Part shown: one piece after another, positions 12,470 to 24,175 of the stretch
How the letters are laid out: each line of letters begins with the position of its first letter
Numbering within the stretch: the first letter of the stretch is position 1
Assembly (NCBI GenBank): GCA_949775045.1
Contig: OX459097.1
Location: forward strand, 2,936,685-3,000,684
Length of the DNA: 64,000 bases
Direction: 5' to 3'
Origin: Metridium senile
Lineage: Eukaryota; Cnidaria; Anthozoa; Actiniaria; Metridiidae
Made by a program: the position numbers and the translations under genes
The notes under the pieces: model-generated
Database searches by the model: none
What the model saw: the letters and a program-made list of their open reading frames with translations, nothing else
Told to the model about the DNA's origin: nothing

Positions 12470-13255
12470 TTAACCGTGAGAAAGAATAAAATCGAAGGAC
12501 AAGAGAGTATAAGTATTATTGAAACTAGAAATAAGTAGAGCGTGATTAAGAGAATGAATGGCAACCATGCAACTACTGTAAGACCAGAATGAATGAAAGA
12601 AGAAAGCAAGAAGGGAAGTATTTTTGACACTGGAAGCAAAATCGAAAGGATAGAAAACCGAAAGAGAAAGAGGATTATGAAAGGAAAGTGAAAGAATGGC
12701 ACCCATATATAGAAATAAAGACCAGAATGAATGAAAGAAGAAAGCAAGAAGGGAAGTATTTTTGATACTGGAAGCAAAATCGAAACGATAATAAACAGAA
12801 AGAGAAAGAGAATTATGAAAGGAAAGTGAAAGAATGGCACCCATATATAGAAATAAAGACCAGAAAGAATGAAAAAAGAAAGCAAGAATGGAAGTATTTT
12901 TGACACTGAAAGCAAAATCGAAAGGATAGAAATCGGAGCTGAAAAGCAAGCTTATATAAGAGAAAGCAAATTAAGAAGGAAAGTGAAAGAATTCCCGCCA
13001 TAACACTTCAGAAAATAAAGAATGAAAGAAGAAGTAAGTGAAATATTTTGACACTGGAATCAAAATCGAAAGGATAGAAAACGGAAAAGAAAGAGCAAGG
13101 AAAAAAATAAGGAAAGGAAAGTAAAAGAAAAGAAAGAAAGAGTAGGAAACGACAGAAAAAGGAAAGCGAAAAACCAATATAAGATGGACGAGAAAAGGTG
13201 AGAAAACTAATAACAGAGAAAGAAGAGAAAAGTAACTTAAAGAAGCAAAACATCA
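12470..13255. repeat. Purine-rich region with ~139-bp tandem repeat
   Basis: AAGACCAGAATGAATGAAAG marks unit starts near 12580, 12720 and 12858, followed by GGGAAGTATTTTTGA and GAAAGGAAAGTGAAAGAATG. Decayed units continue to about 13255. The phenylalanine-rich minus-strand frames here are by-products of the purine strand. Confidence 0.88.
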
Positions 13256-14040
13256 GCCGGTAAGTAGCTGAAAGCCAAATTGATTAGTAAGTAAGGACTC
13301 AGTAATACGACTCGTGTCAGTTACATGACGTTGTTGCACAATAACAAATAAGATATTAGTTATTATTAACACGTATATTAACTCTCATTACATTATTAGT
13401 TTTTTCCCGATTGGTTTAGATATATTATATTCGCTGCAACTGTTGTTAGACTTGTTATTGAACACCAAACATGAACACCACTGATTAAAAACAATCCACA
13501 CATGAACACATTCAAAATATCACAAATATTATATATACAATATATACAATATATACAATATGCATACTAGCTATAGAACAAACCAAAAAAACAATTAAAC
13601 ATCAACATTATACTTTTAGTTATACGAAGCCAATATTACTAAACAGCTTTTACATAATCTAAAATGGACAAAATGCGGATCCCATAATGCAACTTGATCG
13701 AACATCTCTTGGAAAACAACGTGTTGGGCTACCTGTGTTATCGACAAAGGAATCCCAAATCGAGAGTACGTAGGGGATGCCGGCAGATCCTTGGGTTTGC
13801 ATAATACTGTCACCGACAACATTAATATGGACTCCACTAGCTATGGTTTTATGGTTTAACATTTTTAATACTCAATAGGCAGCTTGTAAGAAGCACTTAA
13901 CCGCAGGAAATAGACATTACAAATTGTCAGCGTGTTTTAACCGATGCCCTTGGCAACATGTCTCGCTCTTATCCTTGATCCATTAAAATAGATAGTAAAG
14001 TACGCGATAATAAGAATAAGAATATAAATGATGTAATATC
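13256..14040. other. No gene recognised
   Basis: AT-rich. Contains a short ATATACAAT microsatellite at about 13530-13560. Small overlapping minus-strand frames at 13616-13862 show no recognisable motif. Confidence 0.5.
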
Positions 14041-14660
14041 TATATCAGGCGCCTATCCAAATCTGCTCTAGGCGCTTTACAAAACAAAAACAACAACTCA
14101 ACACACATAGAAACAAAACGAGGTAGACAGAGAGCTAACAAGGGCGCTTCTGGATGCTTCTACACAGTACAGTGCAAACAACGATAATCTATCCAGTTCT
14201 ACTCTAGGCGCTTTGCAAAATAAAAACAACAACACACATAGAGACACAACGAGGTAGACCGAGAGCTAACGAGGGCGCTTCTGGATGCTTCTACACAGTA
14301 CAGTGCAAACCACGATGATCTATTCAAATCTGCTCTAGGCGCTTTACAGAATAAAAACAACACTGACACATAGAAACAAAATGAGGAAGTCTGAGAGCTT
14401 ACAAGGGCGCTTCATTCTTGCTGCTGCTACATGCACAGTGCATACCACGATAATCTATCCAAATCTGCTCTAGACGCTTTATAAAATAAAAACAACAACA
14501 CATAGAAACAAAACGAGGAAGTCTGAGAGCTTACAAGGGCGCTTCAATTCTGGCTGCTGCTACACAGTGCATACTACTATACTCTATCTATTTCTACTCT
14601 AGGCGCTTTACAAAATAAAAACAACAACACACATAGAAACAAAATGAGTGAGACTGAGAC
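14041..14660. repeat. ~135-bp tandem repeat, about 4.5 copies
   Basis: CTCTAGGCGCTTTACAAAA-type motifs occur at about 14066, 14203, 14334, 14467 and 14600, each followed by AAAACAACAA, ACATAGAAACAAAA and AGGGCGCTTC. Copies diverge modestly. The GGCGCTTTACA word resembles the conserved hairpins at some LINE 3' ends, but I cannot assign it. Confidence 0.88.
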
Positions 14661-17600
14661 TGATTTGTAAGCTACACATGATTACAAAACGAGCGTACCG
14701 AGAGAACGAAAGGATGGGATAAATAAATCAATAATTGATTACGTTAACTCACACAGAGTAAATGAGAATAGGATCGGAACGAGTAAATGAACATTTGAAG
14801 CATTAGACCAAAAGTTGACACTTAATGAAACTATAAATATTAACTATAAATGAAAGTATTGGACCAAAAATTGACACTACATGAAACAAGAAATATAAAC
14901 TAGAAATGGAAGTATTAGACGACAAATTGACACTAAATGAAACTATGAATAGGATGAAATTAACGAATGACAAACACTTGACAATTGGAATAATGTTAAT
15001 CTGCATGTGACTTTTATGAAAACGAATAGGAAAAAAAATGTCAGTACAAAACAGAGTATCCAGATGGAAAATGAGACATTGTGGAAGTGCAACGAGACAT
15101 GATAAACAAATAGTGCTTATTATACTCATTATAAATGCTCTAAATACTGACATAATCAGGTGATATGAAAACGAGAAAATGAGACATTGCGAAAGAAAAA
15201 CGAGACATGATCAATGCAACAAATAGTGCTTATTATACCTATAATAAAAACTCTACTGAAATACTGACATGATGAGGTATTAACATAATGAAAGAGAAAT
15301 AGACCAATCAAAAATGAAAGACAAAATAGAACAGTTTCGGAAAAATGACAGCTAGGTGAGAATAAGATGTATTAGCGAATATCAAAAGACTGTAAAAACC
15401 TGTATTAATTGTGCTAATCCTTGCCCGTCATCGATGATACAACGACATTGATTAAATGCAAAACAATTCGCTTTCCGACAGGAATTTCCATGAAATCAAT
15501 CCATAATTTCTAAGAAACGTTTCATAAAGCTAACAGATATAAGCATGCGATTTTGTGCGGAAATGATGGTATTTGAATAGATATTGTTATCATTCTTCTA
15601 TGAGGAAAGGGAAACGTTTAGACTATAACAATGAGTAAATCGATAATTCAGATTTAGGTAGATAGGAATCTAGAGCAAAAATAATGGCATTTAATTAAAA
15701 AGAGCAAAGTAAAATGTTTTAAAATTTCCGTTTAAGCTCAAATGGCTTCCAAGATCAATTAAATATTGGACATCTTTAAAAATAAGTAAGATTTTTGACA
15801 TTTTGAAATTGAAAATGTGACGAAATTCATTTTTATTGTTTATACAAAACTGATTGCATCTTGAAAGTTAATTTTTCCTTTTTTTTAGCAAAATTGTAGT
15901 TTTGACAATTGAAATATAATATTGGCAATTAAAATAGTGAATGACTGATATAAAAATGCAAATGTTGGACTATCTTTTGTTTTCTATTTATATTTGTGGA
16001 TTATATTATGAGTTTGAAGGGATGTTTGTTTTAAATAACAGTTTCATTGAATATGCAGTTACCAAATGGAATAAATTTTATATTAGTCTTTTTGAAATAG
16101 ACTTACTAATAAAACACATTGAATTATTTAACAACATAACGTCACTTGAAACGCCAAAGTGGATCGCGTCTTTTTAAATCATGATGATGAGAATGTATAT
16201 TTGCGAACATCACACACATAAGAAAGTGAGAGAAAAGCCAGTCAATACAAAGGTAAATTTCACTTTAAGATTAACGTTAATAAAATAATTGAAAATTTAA
16301 CACTAATTGAAATAAAAAATACATCGATCCATCTCCATGGCAACGGCACTCGACCAGTACGTTGTAGTGACGGAGATAATGACAATGGAAACAAAATTGT
16401 AACATTGTTCGAATCGTAAAGAAAAACATTCGATTTGAAAAAAACAATGTTTGAACATGGCATGCTTTTGAGATGCTCTTTTGATAAGACTCGGTACAAA
16501 ACCTAAATCTATATCATATTTCTCTGTTTTGCAAGATAGTTGTCCATTTGCATATACATTGCGATTATCATTATCAACATGTTTACATTGCATATTATAA
16601 TGTTTTCCAAATATTTCAACAATATTTTTAAATACTAGCGAAATTTACACCCTAAAAATACAACTTTCTAGTTCGTAAATTCGTTATAGTTGGCAATTTT
16701 GTCATGGTTTGATAACTATCGGAAAAGTTGTTTTAAAACTGGATGGTATTAGAATAGAATCGCGCGTAAGAATTGGGTTGTATTTCGAACGATTGATCAA
16801 AGATTCGATATTTTGGCGAAGCATTGTGAAAACAAAACAAATCGAGCAATTTAGTGGTTGAAGTGGACACTGTCAGATACGTGCAAAAGGTTCAAGTGAA
16901 CAAACCGCAATAAACAACAACGATATAGACATCGATTCGATCTATCCTATAATGCTTTTTACTTTCTAGACGTTTACAGTACGATCGAATACATTTACTC
17001 CAAACTTATTTCCAATAGCCAAAAGTTACCAGCAGATTGCGAAATTTGTTTTCCCATTTTTCAATCATAATGCTATAACCTTAGGGTTTCTACGTATTGC
17101 TCATTACTACTTAACGCATGTTGAGGAAGATTTTCCTCTCGCGTTGGTGAAGTGCTTTGTGTTGTCTCCAAGCATCCAAACTCGCGTCTTTAAACTAAGT
17201 TAGTATTGCTCTCGAAAACGTTTGATTTTAGTGGCGCTTGTAAAAATGACAATCGTCAAGTGTAAGTACGGTGAAGAAGATGCTATTCCGCTGTGAAGAC
17301 GGCCATTTGTATCATCGATTATTCACAACTTAGCTGACTTCATGGTGCATTGAGTTCATGATTATCATTGAAACTAGGGTTATATCTTATCTTGCCAGCT
17401 ATCTATTGCAAACTGTTGGCGATGTGCGAACGCGAGCACAGTGATACATATATAAATGAGAATTATGTATTTTGATTCGAGATTGCTTTTCGTATTAGAG
17501 GTTCTACCATTACGATCTAATAAATGAAATAATTAAATCCTACATGTATGTTGTCATGTTGAAGGTTTTGTGGCTAAGGCTTCAATTACAACAAGTCACA

Positions 17601-17732
17601 TCTATATTTTTAAATTTTTAGAAAAGTTTCGAACTATAAGAACATCAACTGCAGCGCGGATTTAGCACTTATAATCTCGCTTTCGGCACGTTTCACGCAT
17701 AATAACGAAGTCAACACGTTTCTCTGATTTAC
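14661..17732. other. No gene recognised
   Basis: AT-rich sequence. 14800-15300 contains diffuse internal repetition (ATTAGACCAAAAGTTGACAC/ATTGGACCAAAAATTGACAC-like words). No exon with both motif and splice support. Confidence 0.5.
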
Positions 17733-17824
17733 CTTGGATGGTTTGCTAGTGGCGATGGTAGAGGTGGAAACAGTTTCGGGACTCCAAACGATGTTTTATT
17801 ACCAGAACGTGTATTAGTCGCCAT
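17733..17824 (-). CDS. Candidate first coding exon (protein unrecognised)
   Basis: On the minus strand AGAATGGCG opens a 30-codon frame beginning MATNTRSGNKTSFG, with a proline-rich middle (PKLFPPLPSP) and ending ..ANHP plus AG, immediately before the donor GTAAAT (phase 2). GC content is higher than in flanking DNA. The start context is good (A at -3, G at +4). The border AG|GT and phase equal those of the exons at 5046 and 29910, which is why I consider all three possible alternative first exons of one gene transcribed leftwards. The protein family is not recognised, and no downstream exon was found. Confidence 0.42.
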
Positions 17825-19399
17825 TCTGAATTTTGACTTAGCTACTTCTCGTATTCTTGTGTTGTGAATATATTATGTAAATATCGGACAGCTGAAGAAG
17901 GAGTTTACAGACAAAACCAACCAGAAGGTATTATATATATAACACCCAACCAACCAATCAGATCATTGAAGCGTTAGAATTGCAGGTGTTACTGGTGATA
18001 TTGGGAAAACTCCACAAAACACAAAGTGAGATATCCATCGGTGCGAAGAGCTGACATACTAGGATAAAAACTACATATATATCTAATTATATCCATCCTT
18101 TTTTCAGATTACTTAACTTTAAAATCGACTTTTTTCGATATTTTTACTTTTCACTTAGATTTGGTAGTGAAATGTTTTATTTGTAGTCTCTTCCGAGGTG
18201 TTTGGGGGTATTGGTTTAGTCGACTTGAAGTTCATTTCTAAGCTAGTGCAAACTGGGATAACAAACATAAACATCCTGGTTGCCCAACCACAGTTAGTAG
18301 GTGTTCAGCCCAATAGACTGAAAACAAATATCATTCCCCGACGATTTCAATTTAAAGTGTTTTACCCTAACGATTGATGAATGAATGGTTAATGTATAGA
18401 TCCTTAAAAGGTGATACTCTTAAGATTGGTATTGTTTAGACGTCTACAATGTTTCCTGTAGGATTTACTGGCACTTTGAACCTCTTTATATGCCACCATG
18501 CATAGTTCTTTACGTTGGTAATCGAAATCTTGCAAAAACTATAATTCTATTTACTTTGAAGACTCCGCTCTTAGTCTAGTACTGTGTACTATTGTTAACA
18601 GCTATTTAAAGGGAAATGCTAAAATAGTGTATATATGTGGGTTTACAACACCTATAGTAAAGGAAAGTTTTAAATTTTTCAGTTTCGTGTAGAAAGCGCC
18701 GGGCAATTTAAACATCGATCAAATAATAATGCCAAGCTTCGATCTGTCAACAATTATATGTAAATTAATATAGCTTTTCTACTTTCAAATGATTCAGATC
18801 TTACAAGACTTTCTAGATTTAACAGGTTACCACTAGTATATCAAAGCGAATAAATATCGCGTTAACACTGAAGCTTAATCACGAAAGTCGATTTTTACAA
18901 CTAGGAAATGACTTATCATTCAGGACACTTTGACAAGGTGCCAGTCGGCCTGTTCAAAAAGTGTGTTGATCGCCATAAGAAAACCTTGAATTATTAATAA
19001 CCTGCTTTTGATATCTTTTTCGTCGATATCACGTTCTTTGTATCGGAGAAACAAGTACCCAATTCGTGACCCAATTATTACTGAATATGATGCCTATGTA
19101 TAGAATCAAATATCTGGGTGTGCATGCACTTAATTCCTTGTAGGGGAATTCGTATCCGTATTGTATCTTAAACCAACCTCATGGTAAACATTGAAATAAT
19201 AGATCAATAATTAGTATATAAACCACCTGGATGGATGACGATATGTTTTTTTTATATATTTTTCAGGACTTTTTAACAAGGATTTAATTTTGCAGAATCT
19301 CCTAACTCAATTCATAACCAACAGACTAATAAAAAATACTAATAGACGAATAAAAAGTAAAAAAAAGCTAGTTATAAAAAGTAAAAAAAAAAAAAAGTT
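17825..19399. other. No gene recognised; possible 5' flank of the exon at 17733-17824
   Basis: No reading frame with domain content. A palindromic stretch ATTATATATATAACA lies near 17930. Confidence 0.4.
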
Positions 19400-19954
19400 A
19401 ATAAGAAGTCAAAAATATAGCCTTCGCGGTTTTTGCCGATCAACCTCAGTCTCGATAGCGTGTTATTTATTTTTTAGAATTTGACTACTGATCAATGCAT
19501 GACATCCATGAAATGACCTTTTTTTCTTTCTCCATATTGTCTTTTTATATGTCATCCTATTTTTTTATTTTCATTTTATTTATTTATTTGTTTTTTTAGT
19601 TTGTTTCTTTCCGTGTTCGTGGTATAGCCATCCCCACACTATTCAGGTGATTTTCTTGTCAACTAGATAATTATCGCCAAATAACTACTGTCCACAATCT
19701 GTATAAACCAGGAAGATCAACGGATTAATTATGACCTAAAAAGAATACAAATAGAACTACAACACTGCTAACAGGGCCAAAAAAAAAAATTCAAATTAAT
19801 ACCATATATTTTGATATTTGACTTTTTCATAGTAGTCGTTGATTAACTTCAGCCTCGATAACGTCTCGTGATATATTCTTTACGATTTAAATATAGTTGA
19901 CAGTAATTTAACTGATTAAACAATAAATCTTTTTATAATTTCTTTTTCTTTTGA

Positions 19955-20094
19955 TAGTTCCGTTCAGTGACCACGAATGATAGTTCCAAGTCGAGGTTCG
20001 AGTTGGCAAGCATGGTAATTAAATTATAGGTTTCCTGTGGCAACTCCAACCTCGACCACTTGGAACCGATATGTGTGGTCACTGAACGGAAGTA
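19955..20094. mobile_element. Foldback MITE, probable TA target site
   Basis: GTTCCGTTCAGTGACCAC pairs with GTGGTCACTGAACGGAAG, and GTTCCAAGT/ACTTGGAAC pair further in. TA borders both ends. About 140 bp, no coding content. Confidence 0.8.
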
Positions 20095-20164
20095 TATAAG
20101 GTTTATTGAAAAACCTAGAAATTCCATGGGCTGTTGTCAAATACTAAAGAATATATTATTAAGC

Positions 20165-20260
20165 TTTAAGATTTAAAATATTTATTATTATTATTATTAT
20201 TAAGCGCATTGAGTTTTTAAAATGCGCTATAAGCACCTAGTATAAATAAATTAAATTATC
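20165..20260 (+). mobile_element. LINE 3'-end-like hairpin with ATT microsatellite
   Basis: TTATTATTATT is followed by AAGCGCATTGAG, a loop, and ATGCGCTATAAGCAC. A GCGC-hairpin next to an ATT tail is repeated at 39410 and 55530, where it marks LINE 3' ends. Orientation is uncertain here. Confidence 0.5.
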
Positions 20261-20280
20261 GCTATCGAGACTGAGGTTGA

Positions 20281-20359
20281 CAACCTCGTTCCCAGGGTCC
20301 TTTCCTCTCGCTTTTGCCCACCTAAAAGCGAAGGGAGAGGGCCCTGGGAACGAGGTTGT
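20281..20359. mobile_element. 79-bp hAT-like MITE with 8-bp target duplication
   Basis: CAACCTCGTTCCCAGGGTCC pairs with GGCCCTGGGAACGAGGTTGT over almost the whole element. The octamer GAGGTTGA occurs directly on both sides (20273-20280 and 20360-20367); 8-bp duplications are the signature of hAT transposition. It split an arm of the surrounding foldback. Confidence 0.85.
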
Positions 20360-20894
20360 GAGGTTGATCGACGAAAACAGTGAAAAGGTCTATTAAAAAT
20401 CAGATCACGTGGGCCAGATTAGACGAATATCATGAAATATTTAATGAGAATAAAAAACGATTTTGTCTCTTTATATTTGCGTAGTCTACTAACTAATATT
20501 TGCCACCATTTTAATATATATATATATATATATTTTATTTTATTTTTTTTTTTTTTTTTGCTGAAAAAGCATAGTTAATAGAGGAAAAGGTCTTAGCTGT
20601 TTCTTTAGTGCAAGATTAAAAGCATTTTATCAGTCGATATTCAAATCATTGGACTTGATTGAAAATACCGACTCATTCATGTCAAATCAATCAGGATAGC
20701 TGGATCCAAATTAGATTTCTTTTGCTCAGTTTGACCGTGTTCTGTGTGGTTCGTGTCATGTGAAGTTCGATGTTAATTCTATTTTGATTATCGTGATTTT
20801 TAGCTAAGAGGTCTGTTATCAGAAGTTAGTCATTTGTTCACGCTGAGAAAGATACGAACATTCCTACAGTGAAGCTATCAATTATTTACATTAC

Positions 20895-21240
20895 ATCTAG
20901 TTATCATTACCAAATAGTTCAAAACAAGATATTTATATCAGATACAACCTGGATGGTTCAGTTTTTGCTTAATTGCTACCTATACTTGCACGAGAAAATG
21001 AAATAAAATGAACTGAAAATCTTTTTACTGATGTACCTAAAAATGAAAATATATTATTGATCGACTAGTTATCATTACCAAATAGTTCAAAACAAGATAT
21101 TTATTTCAAGAATAACCTGGATGATTCAGTTTCTTGATTGGTGAATATTTGCTTAACTATATGCAATCATTCAACACGAGAAAATAAGATAAAATGCATT
21201 TTATCTGAAAATGCTTTTTACTGAATGATGTACCTAAAAA
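20895..21240. repeat. ~170-bp direct duplication
   Basis: TAGTTATCATTACCAAATAG through TGATGTACCTAAAAA occurs at about 20897-21040 and again at 21067-21240, with small indels. Confidence 0.85.
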
Positions 21241-21269
21241 ATGCATTGGTATATGCATTTATGTCGCTC

Positions 21270-21690
21270 TGTCTTTGTTGTCTGTCTGTCTGTGTGTGTG
21301 TGTGTTGTACGTGTGTGTCTGCATGGATAATAATAATTTTGTTTTTATTATTATTATTACTATTGTTGCTGGTTTTAATTGTTGTTGATGTTGTTGTTTT
21401 TTGTGTGCTTGTGTTTGTTTGATAGTGTTGTGATTAAATATTGTCATTGTTGTTGTTGTTGTTGTTGTTGTCCTCTTTGTTATTATTATTGTTGCTGGTT
21501 TTGTTGTTGTTGTTGTTGTTTGTTTGATAGTGTTGTGATTAAATATTGTCATTGTTGTTGTTGTTGTTGTTGTTGTCCTTTTTGTTATTATTGTTGCTGT
21601 TGGTTTTGTTGGTGTTGTTGGTGTTGTTGTTCTTTTCGTTACTGGTTTTGTGATAATGCTCTGGTTGCTGCTGGTTTTACCAGTGAGTTC
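21270..21690. repeat. Microsatellite cluster (TCTG, TG, GTT, ATT)
   Basis: GTCTGTCTG and TGTG tracts lead into long GTT and ATT runs. A block with TGATAGTGTTGTGATTAAAT is duplicated at about 21418 and 21527. The cysteine- and threonine-rich frames on either strand are artefacts of these repeats. Confidence 0.93.
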
Positions 21691-21898
21691 TAATTTTCGG
21701 TACACCCCGTTGTAACAAATAATTTTTTAATAATTTTAATACTTATAATGCGCAAAATACGTATGGATATGATCTCATGCGCAGAGCACCTTCTATGTAA
21801 ACACCAACTATGCTACAGTACATTACACACAGTTCCTTAGCAACTATCCTAGTTATCATTGCTATATATATGTAATCAGAAATATATATATTGGTCGT

Positions 21899-23218
21899 CG
21901 ATGGAAACGTACAAACGAAACGGTATCGATTCACATAAGTGTCGTTAGACGATCATTTGACGTTGGAAACGTACAAACGAAACAATATCGATTCATGTAA
22001 GTGTCGTTAGACGATCAGTCGACAATGGAAACGTACAAACGAAACAATATCGATTCACGTAAGTGTCGTTAGACGATCAGTCGACAATGGAAACGTACAA
22101 ACGAAACGGTATCGATTCACGTAAGTGTCGTTAGACGATCATTTGACGTTGGAAACGTACAAACGAAACGGTATCGATTCAAGTAAGTGTCGTTAGACGA
22201 TCATTTGACGTTGGAAACGTACAAACGAAACGGTATCGATTCACGTAAGTGTCGTTAGACGATCATTTGACGTTGGAAACGTACAAACGAAACGGTATCG
22301 ATTCACGTAAGTGTCGTTAGACGATCATTTGACGTTGGAAACGTACAAACGAAACGGTATCGACTCACGTAAGTGTCGTTAGACGATCATTTGACGTTGG
22401 AAACGTACAAACGAAACGGTATCGATTCAAGTAAGTGTCGTTAGACGATCATTCGACGTTGGAAACGTACAAACGAAACGGTATCGATTCACGTAAGTGT
22501 CGTTAGACTATCATTTGACGTTGGAAACGTACAAACGAAACGGTATCGATTCACGTAAGTAGCGTTAGACGATCATTTGACGTTGGAAACGTACAAACGA
22601 AACAATATCGATTCATGTAAGTGTCGTTAGACGATCAGTCGACAATGGAAACGTACAAACGAAACAATATCGATTCACGTAAGTGTCGTTAGACGATCAG
22701 TCGACAATGGAAACGTACAAACGAAACGGTATCGATTCACGTAAGTGTCGTTAGACGATCATTTGACGTTGGAAACGTACAAACGAAACGGTATCGATTC
22801 AAGTAAGTGTCGTTAGACGATCATTTGACGTTGGAAACGTACAAACGAAACGGTATCGATTCACGTAAGTGTCGTTAGACGATCATTTGACGTTGGAAAC
22901 GTACAAACGAAACGGTATCGATTCACGTAAGTGTCGTTAGACGATCATTTGACGTTGGAAACGTACAAACGAAACGGTATCGACTCACGTAAGTGTCGTT
23001 AGACGATCATTTGACGTTGGAAACGTACAAACGAAACGGTATCGATTCAAGTAAGTGTCGTTAGACGATCATTCGACGTTGGAAACGTACAAACGAAACG
23101 GTATCGATTCACGTAAGTGTCGTTAGACTATCATTTGACGTTGGAAACGTACAAACGAAACGGTATCGATTCACGTAAGTAGCGTTAGACGATCATTCAA
23201 CGTTGGAAAAGTACAAAC
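21899..23218. repeat. 62-bp satellite with 620-bp higher-order repeat
   Basis: About 21 head-to-tail 62-bp monomers carry GGAAACGTACAAACGAAAC, TATCGATTCACGTAAGTG and TCGTTAGACGATCATTTGA. Monomer variants (ACAATATCG versus ACGGTATCG; GACAATGG versus GACGTTGG; CGACTCACG; GTAGCGTTAG) repeat in the same order in two blocks starting at 21961 and 22581, exactly ten monomers apart. The array is therefore a duplicated ten-mer unit, a higher-order structure. No coding content. Confidence 0.97.
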
Positions 23219-23489
23219 GAAAAGATAGAAACGTTAATTATGTTTCGAATAATGCAAGTTTTCATAATTATTTTCGCATAAGACGTTCGTTGTTTATTAA
23301 CACCTGTCTAAAAATGGTTAACTTATTTTCTAATTTCATTACAATTTGCAAGCTACGTAAATCGTCTAGATTTCAGCTTTTTACTTTGACTACGATGTGA
23401 TCAGATTCAGATGTTACGCCATCATTTTATTACAAGTATATATTTGATAGCTATACTCGGACGTTTCGGGCATTGTCGCTAGTTTAATT
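23219..23489. other. No gene recognised
   Basis: AT-rich sequence flanking the satellite; one short plus-strand frame without any motif. Confidence 0.5.
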
Positions 23490-24175
23490 TCTGCAGCTTT
23501 ACTTTATACATGTCTTATGTGGTTTTGAACCTTTACCTAATGTCTTACGTGAGCTTGTATTTTTATGTTAGGTATTACGTTATTGTGCAGCTTTTCGTAT
23601 ATGCCTCACGTGGTTTTGCAGCGTTACGTTATGTCAGAAACATAGCAGTTACGTGATTTTGGAGCTTTATGTTACCTTATACGTGGTTTTGAAGCTTTAC
23701 GTTATGTCAGTATTATATTATAGGAGATTCTAAAGTTTTACGTAATTTCTTAAGAGATTTTGCAGTTTCACGTAATCTCTTTGCGGATTTACGTTATGTA
23801 TATTACGAATTTTTGCAGCTTTATGTTATGTCTTACCTGAATTAGCGGATCATTTACGTTATGTTTACATTTGTACCTCTATTAAGCGGTCACCCTGGGG
23901 ACTTTCCAGGCCGCTGAATAGAGATATCTAGATAGAATAGGTATAGGAATAGATTTGGGACTTTTATTGTGGCCGCCTAATAGAGGGTGACCACTTAATG
24001 GGTGACCGCTTAATAGAAGTACCACTGTATTACGAATCTTTGTAGCTTTATGTTATGTCTTACGTGAATTTGCGGATTTACGTAAATTTGTAGATTACGT
24101 TTTCGCTTTCGTAGCTTCGTGTTATGTTTCTTACGTGATTTTGCATCTTTACGTTATATTTCACGTGATTTCTCT
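23490..24175. repeat. Degenerate ~30-35-bp tandem repeat
   Basis: Variants of TTTGCAGCTTTACGTTATGT and CTTACGTGATTTTGCAG recur about 15 times with many substitutions, interrupted by a MITE at 23873-24022. Confidence 0.8.
23873..24022. mobile_element. MITE with GTACCTCTATTAAGCGGTCA termini
   Basis: Left terminus GTACCTCTATTAAGCGGTCA is inverted at the right as TGACCGCTTAATAGAAGTAC. Internal GGTGACCACTTAATGGGTGA repeats the terminal word. The AAGCGG-based ends resemble pogo/Tigger-like non-autonomous elements. It splits the 30-bp repeat array. Confidence 0.75.

Larger units (their letters stand above)
19400..20395. mobile_element. Composite foldback element containing nested MITEs
   Basis: An outer inverted repeat is formed by GATCAACCTCAGTCTCGATAG at about 19438 and its complement CTATCGAGACTGAGGTTGA at 20262, resuming after a nested insertion with TCGACGAAAACAGTG at 20368. 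A third related arm lies at 19838-19870. Two smaller MITEs (19955-20094 and 20281-20359) sit inside or interrupt an arm. No transposase. Confidence 0.7.

Noticed and set aside
12391..12949. Overlapping 174- and 159-codon minus-strand frames with repeated FHSFWS-like motifs
   Set aside because: By-products of the ~139-bp purine-rich tandem repeat; several frames are open at once.
21259..21705. 148-codon Thr-rich and 104-codon Cys-rich frames
   Set aside because: Translations of GTT/ATT microsatellites in different frames.
21899..23218. Possible self-cleaving (hammerhead-type) satellite because of CGAAAC words
   Set aside because: The required CTGATGA box is absent from the monomers.
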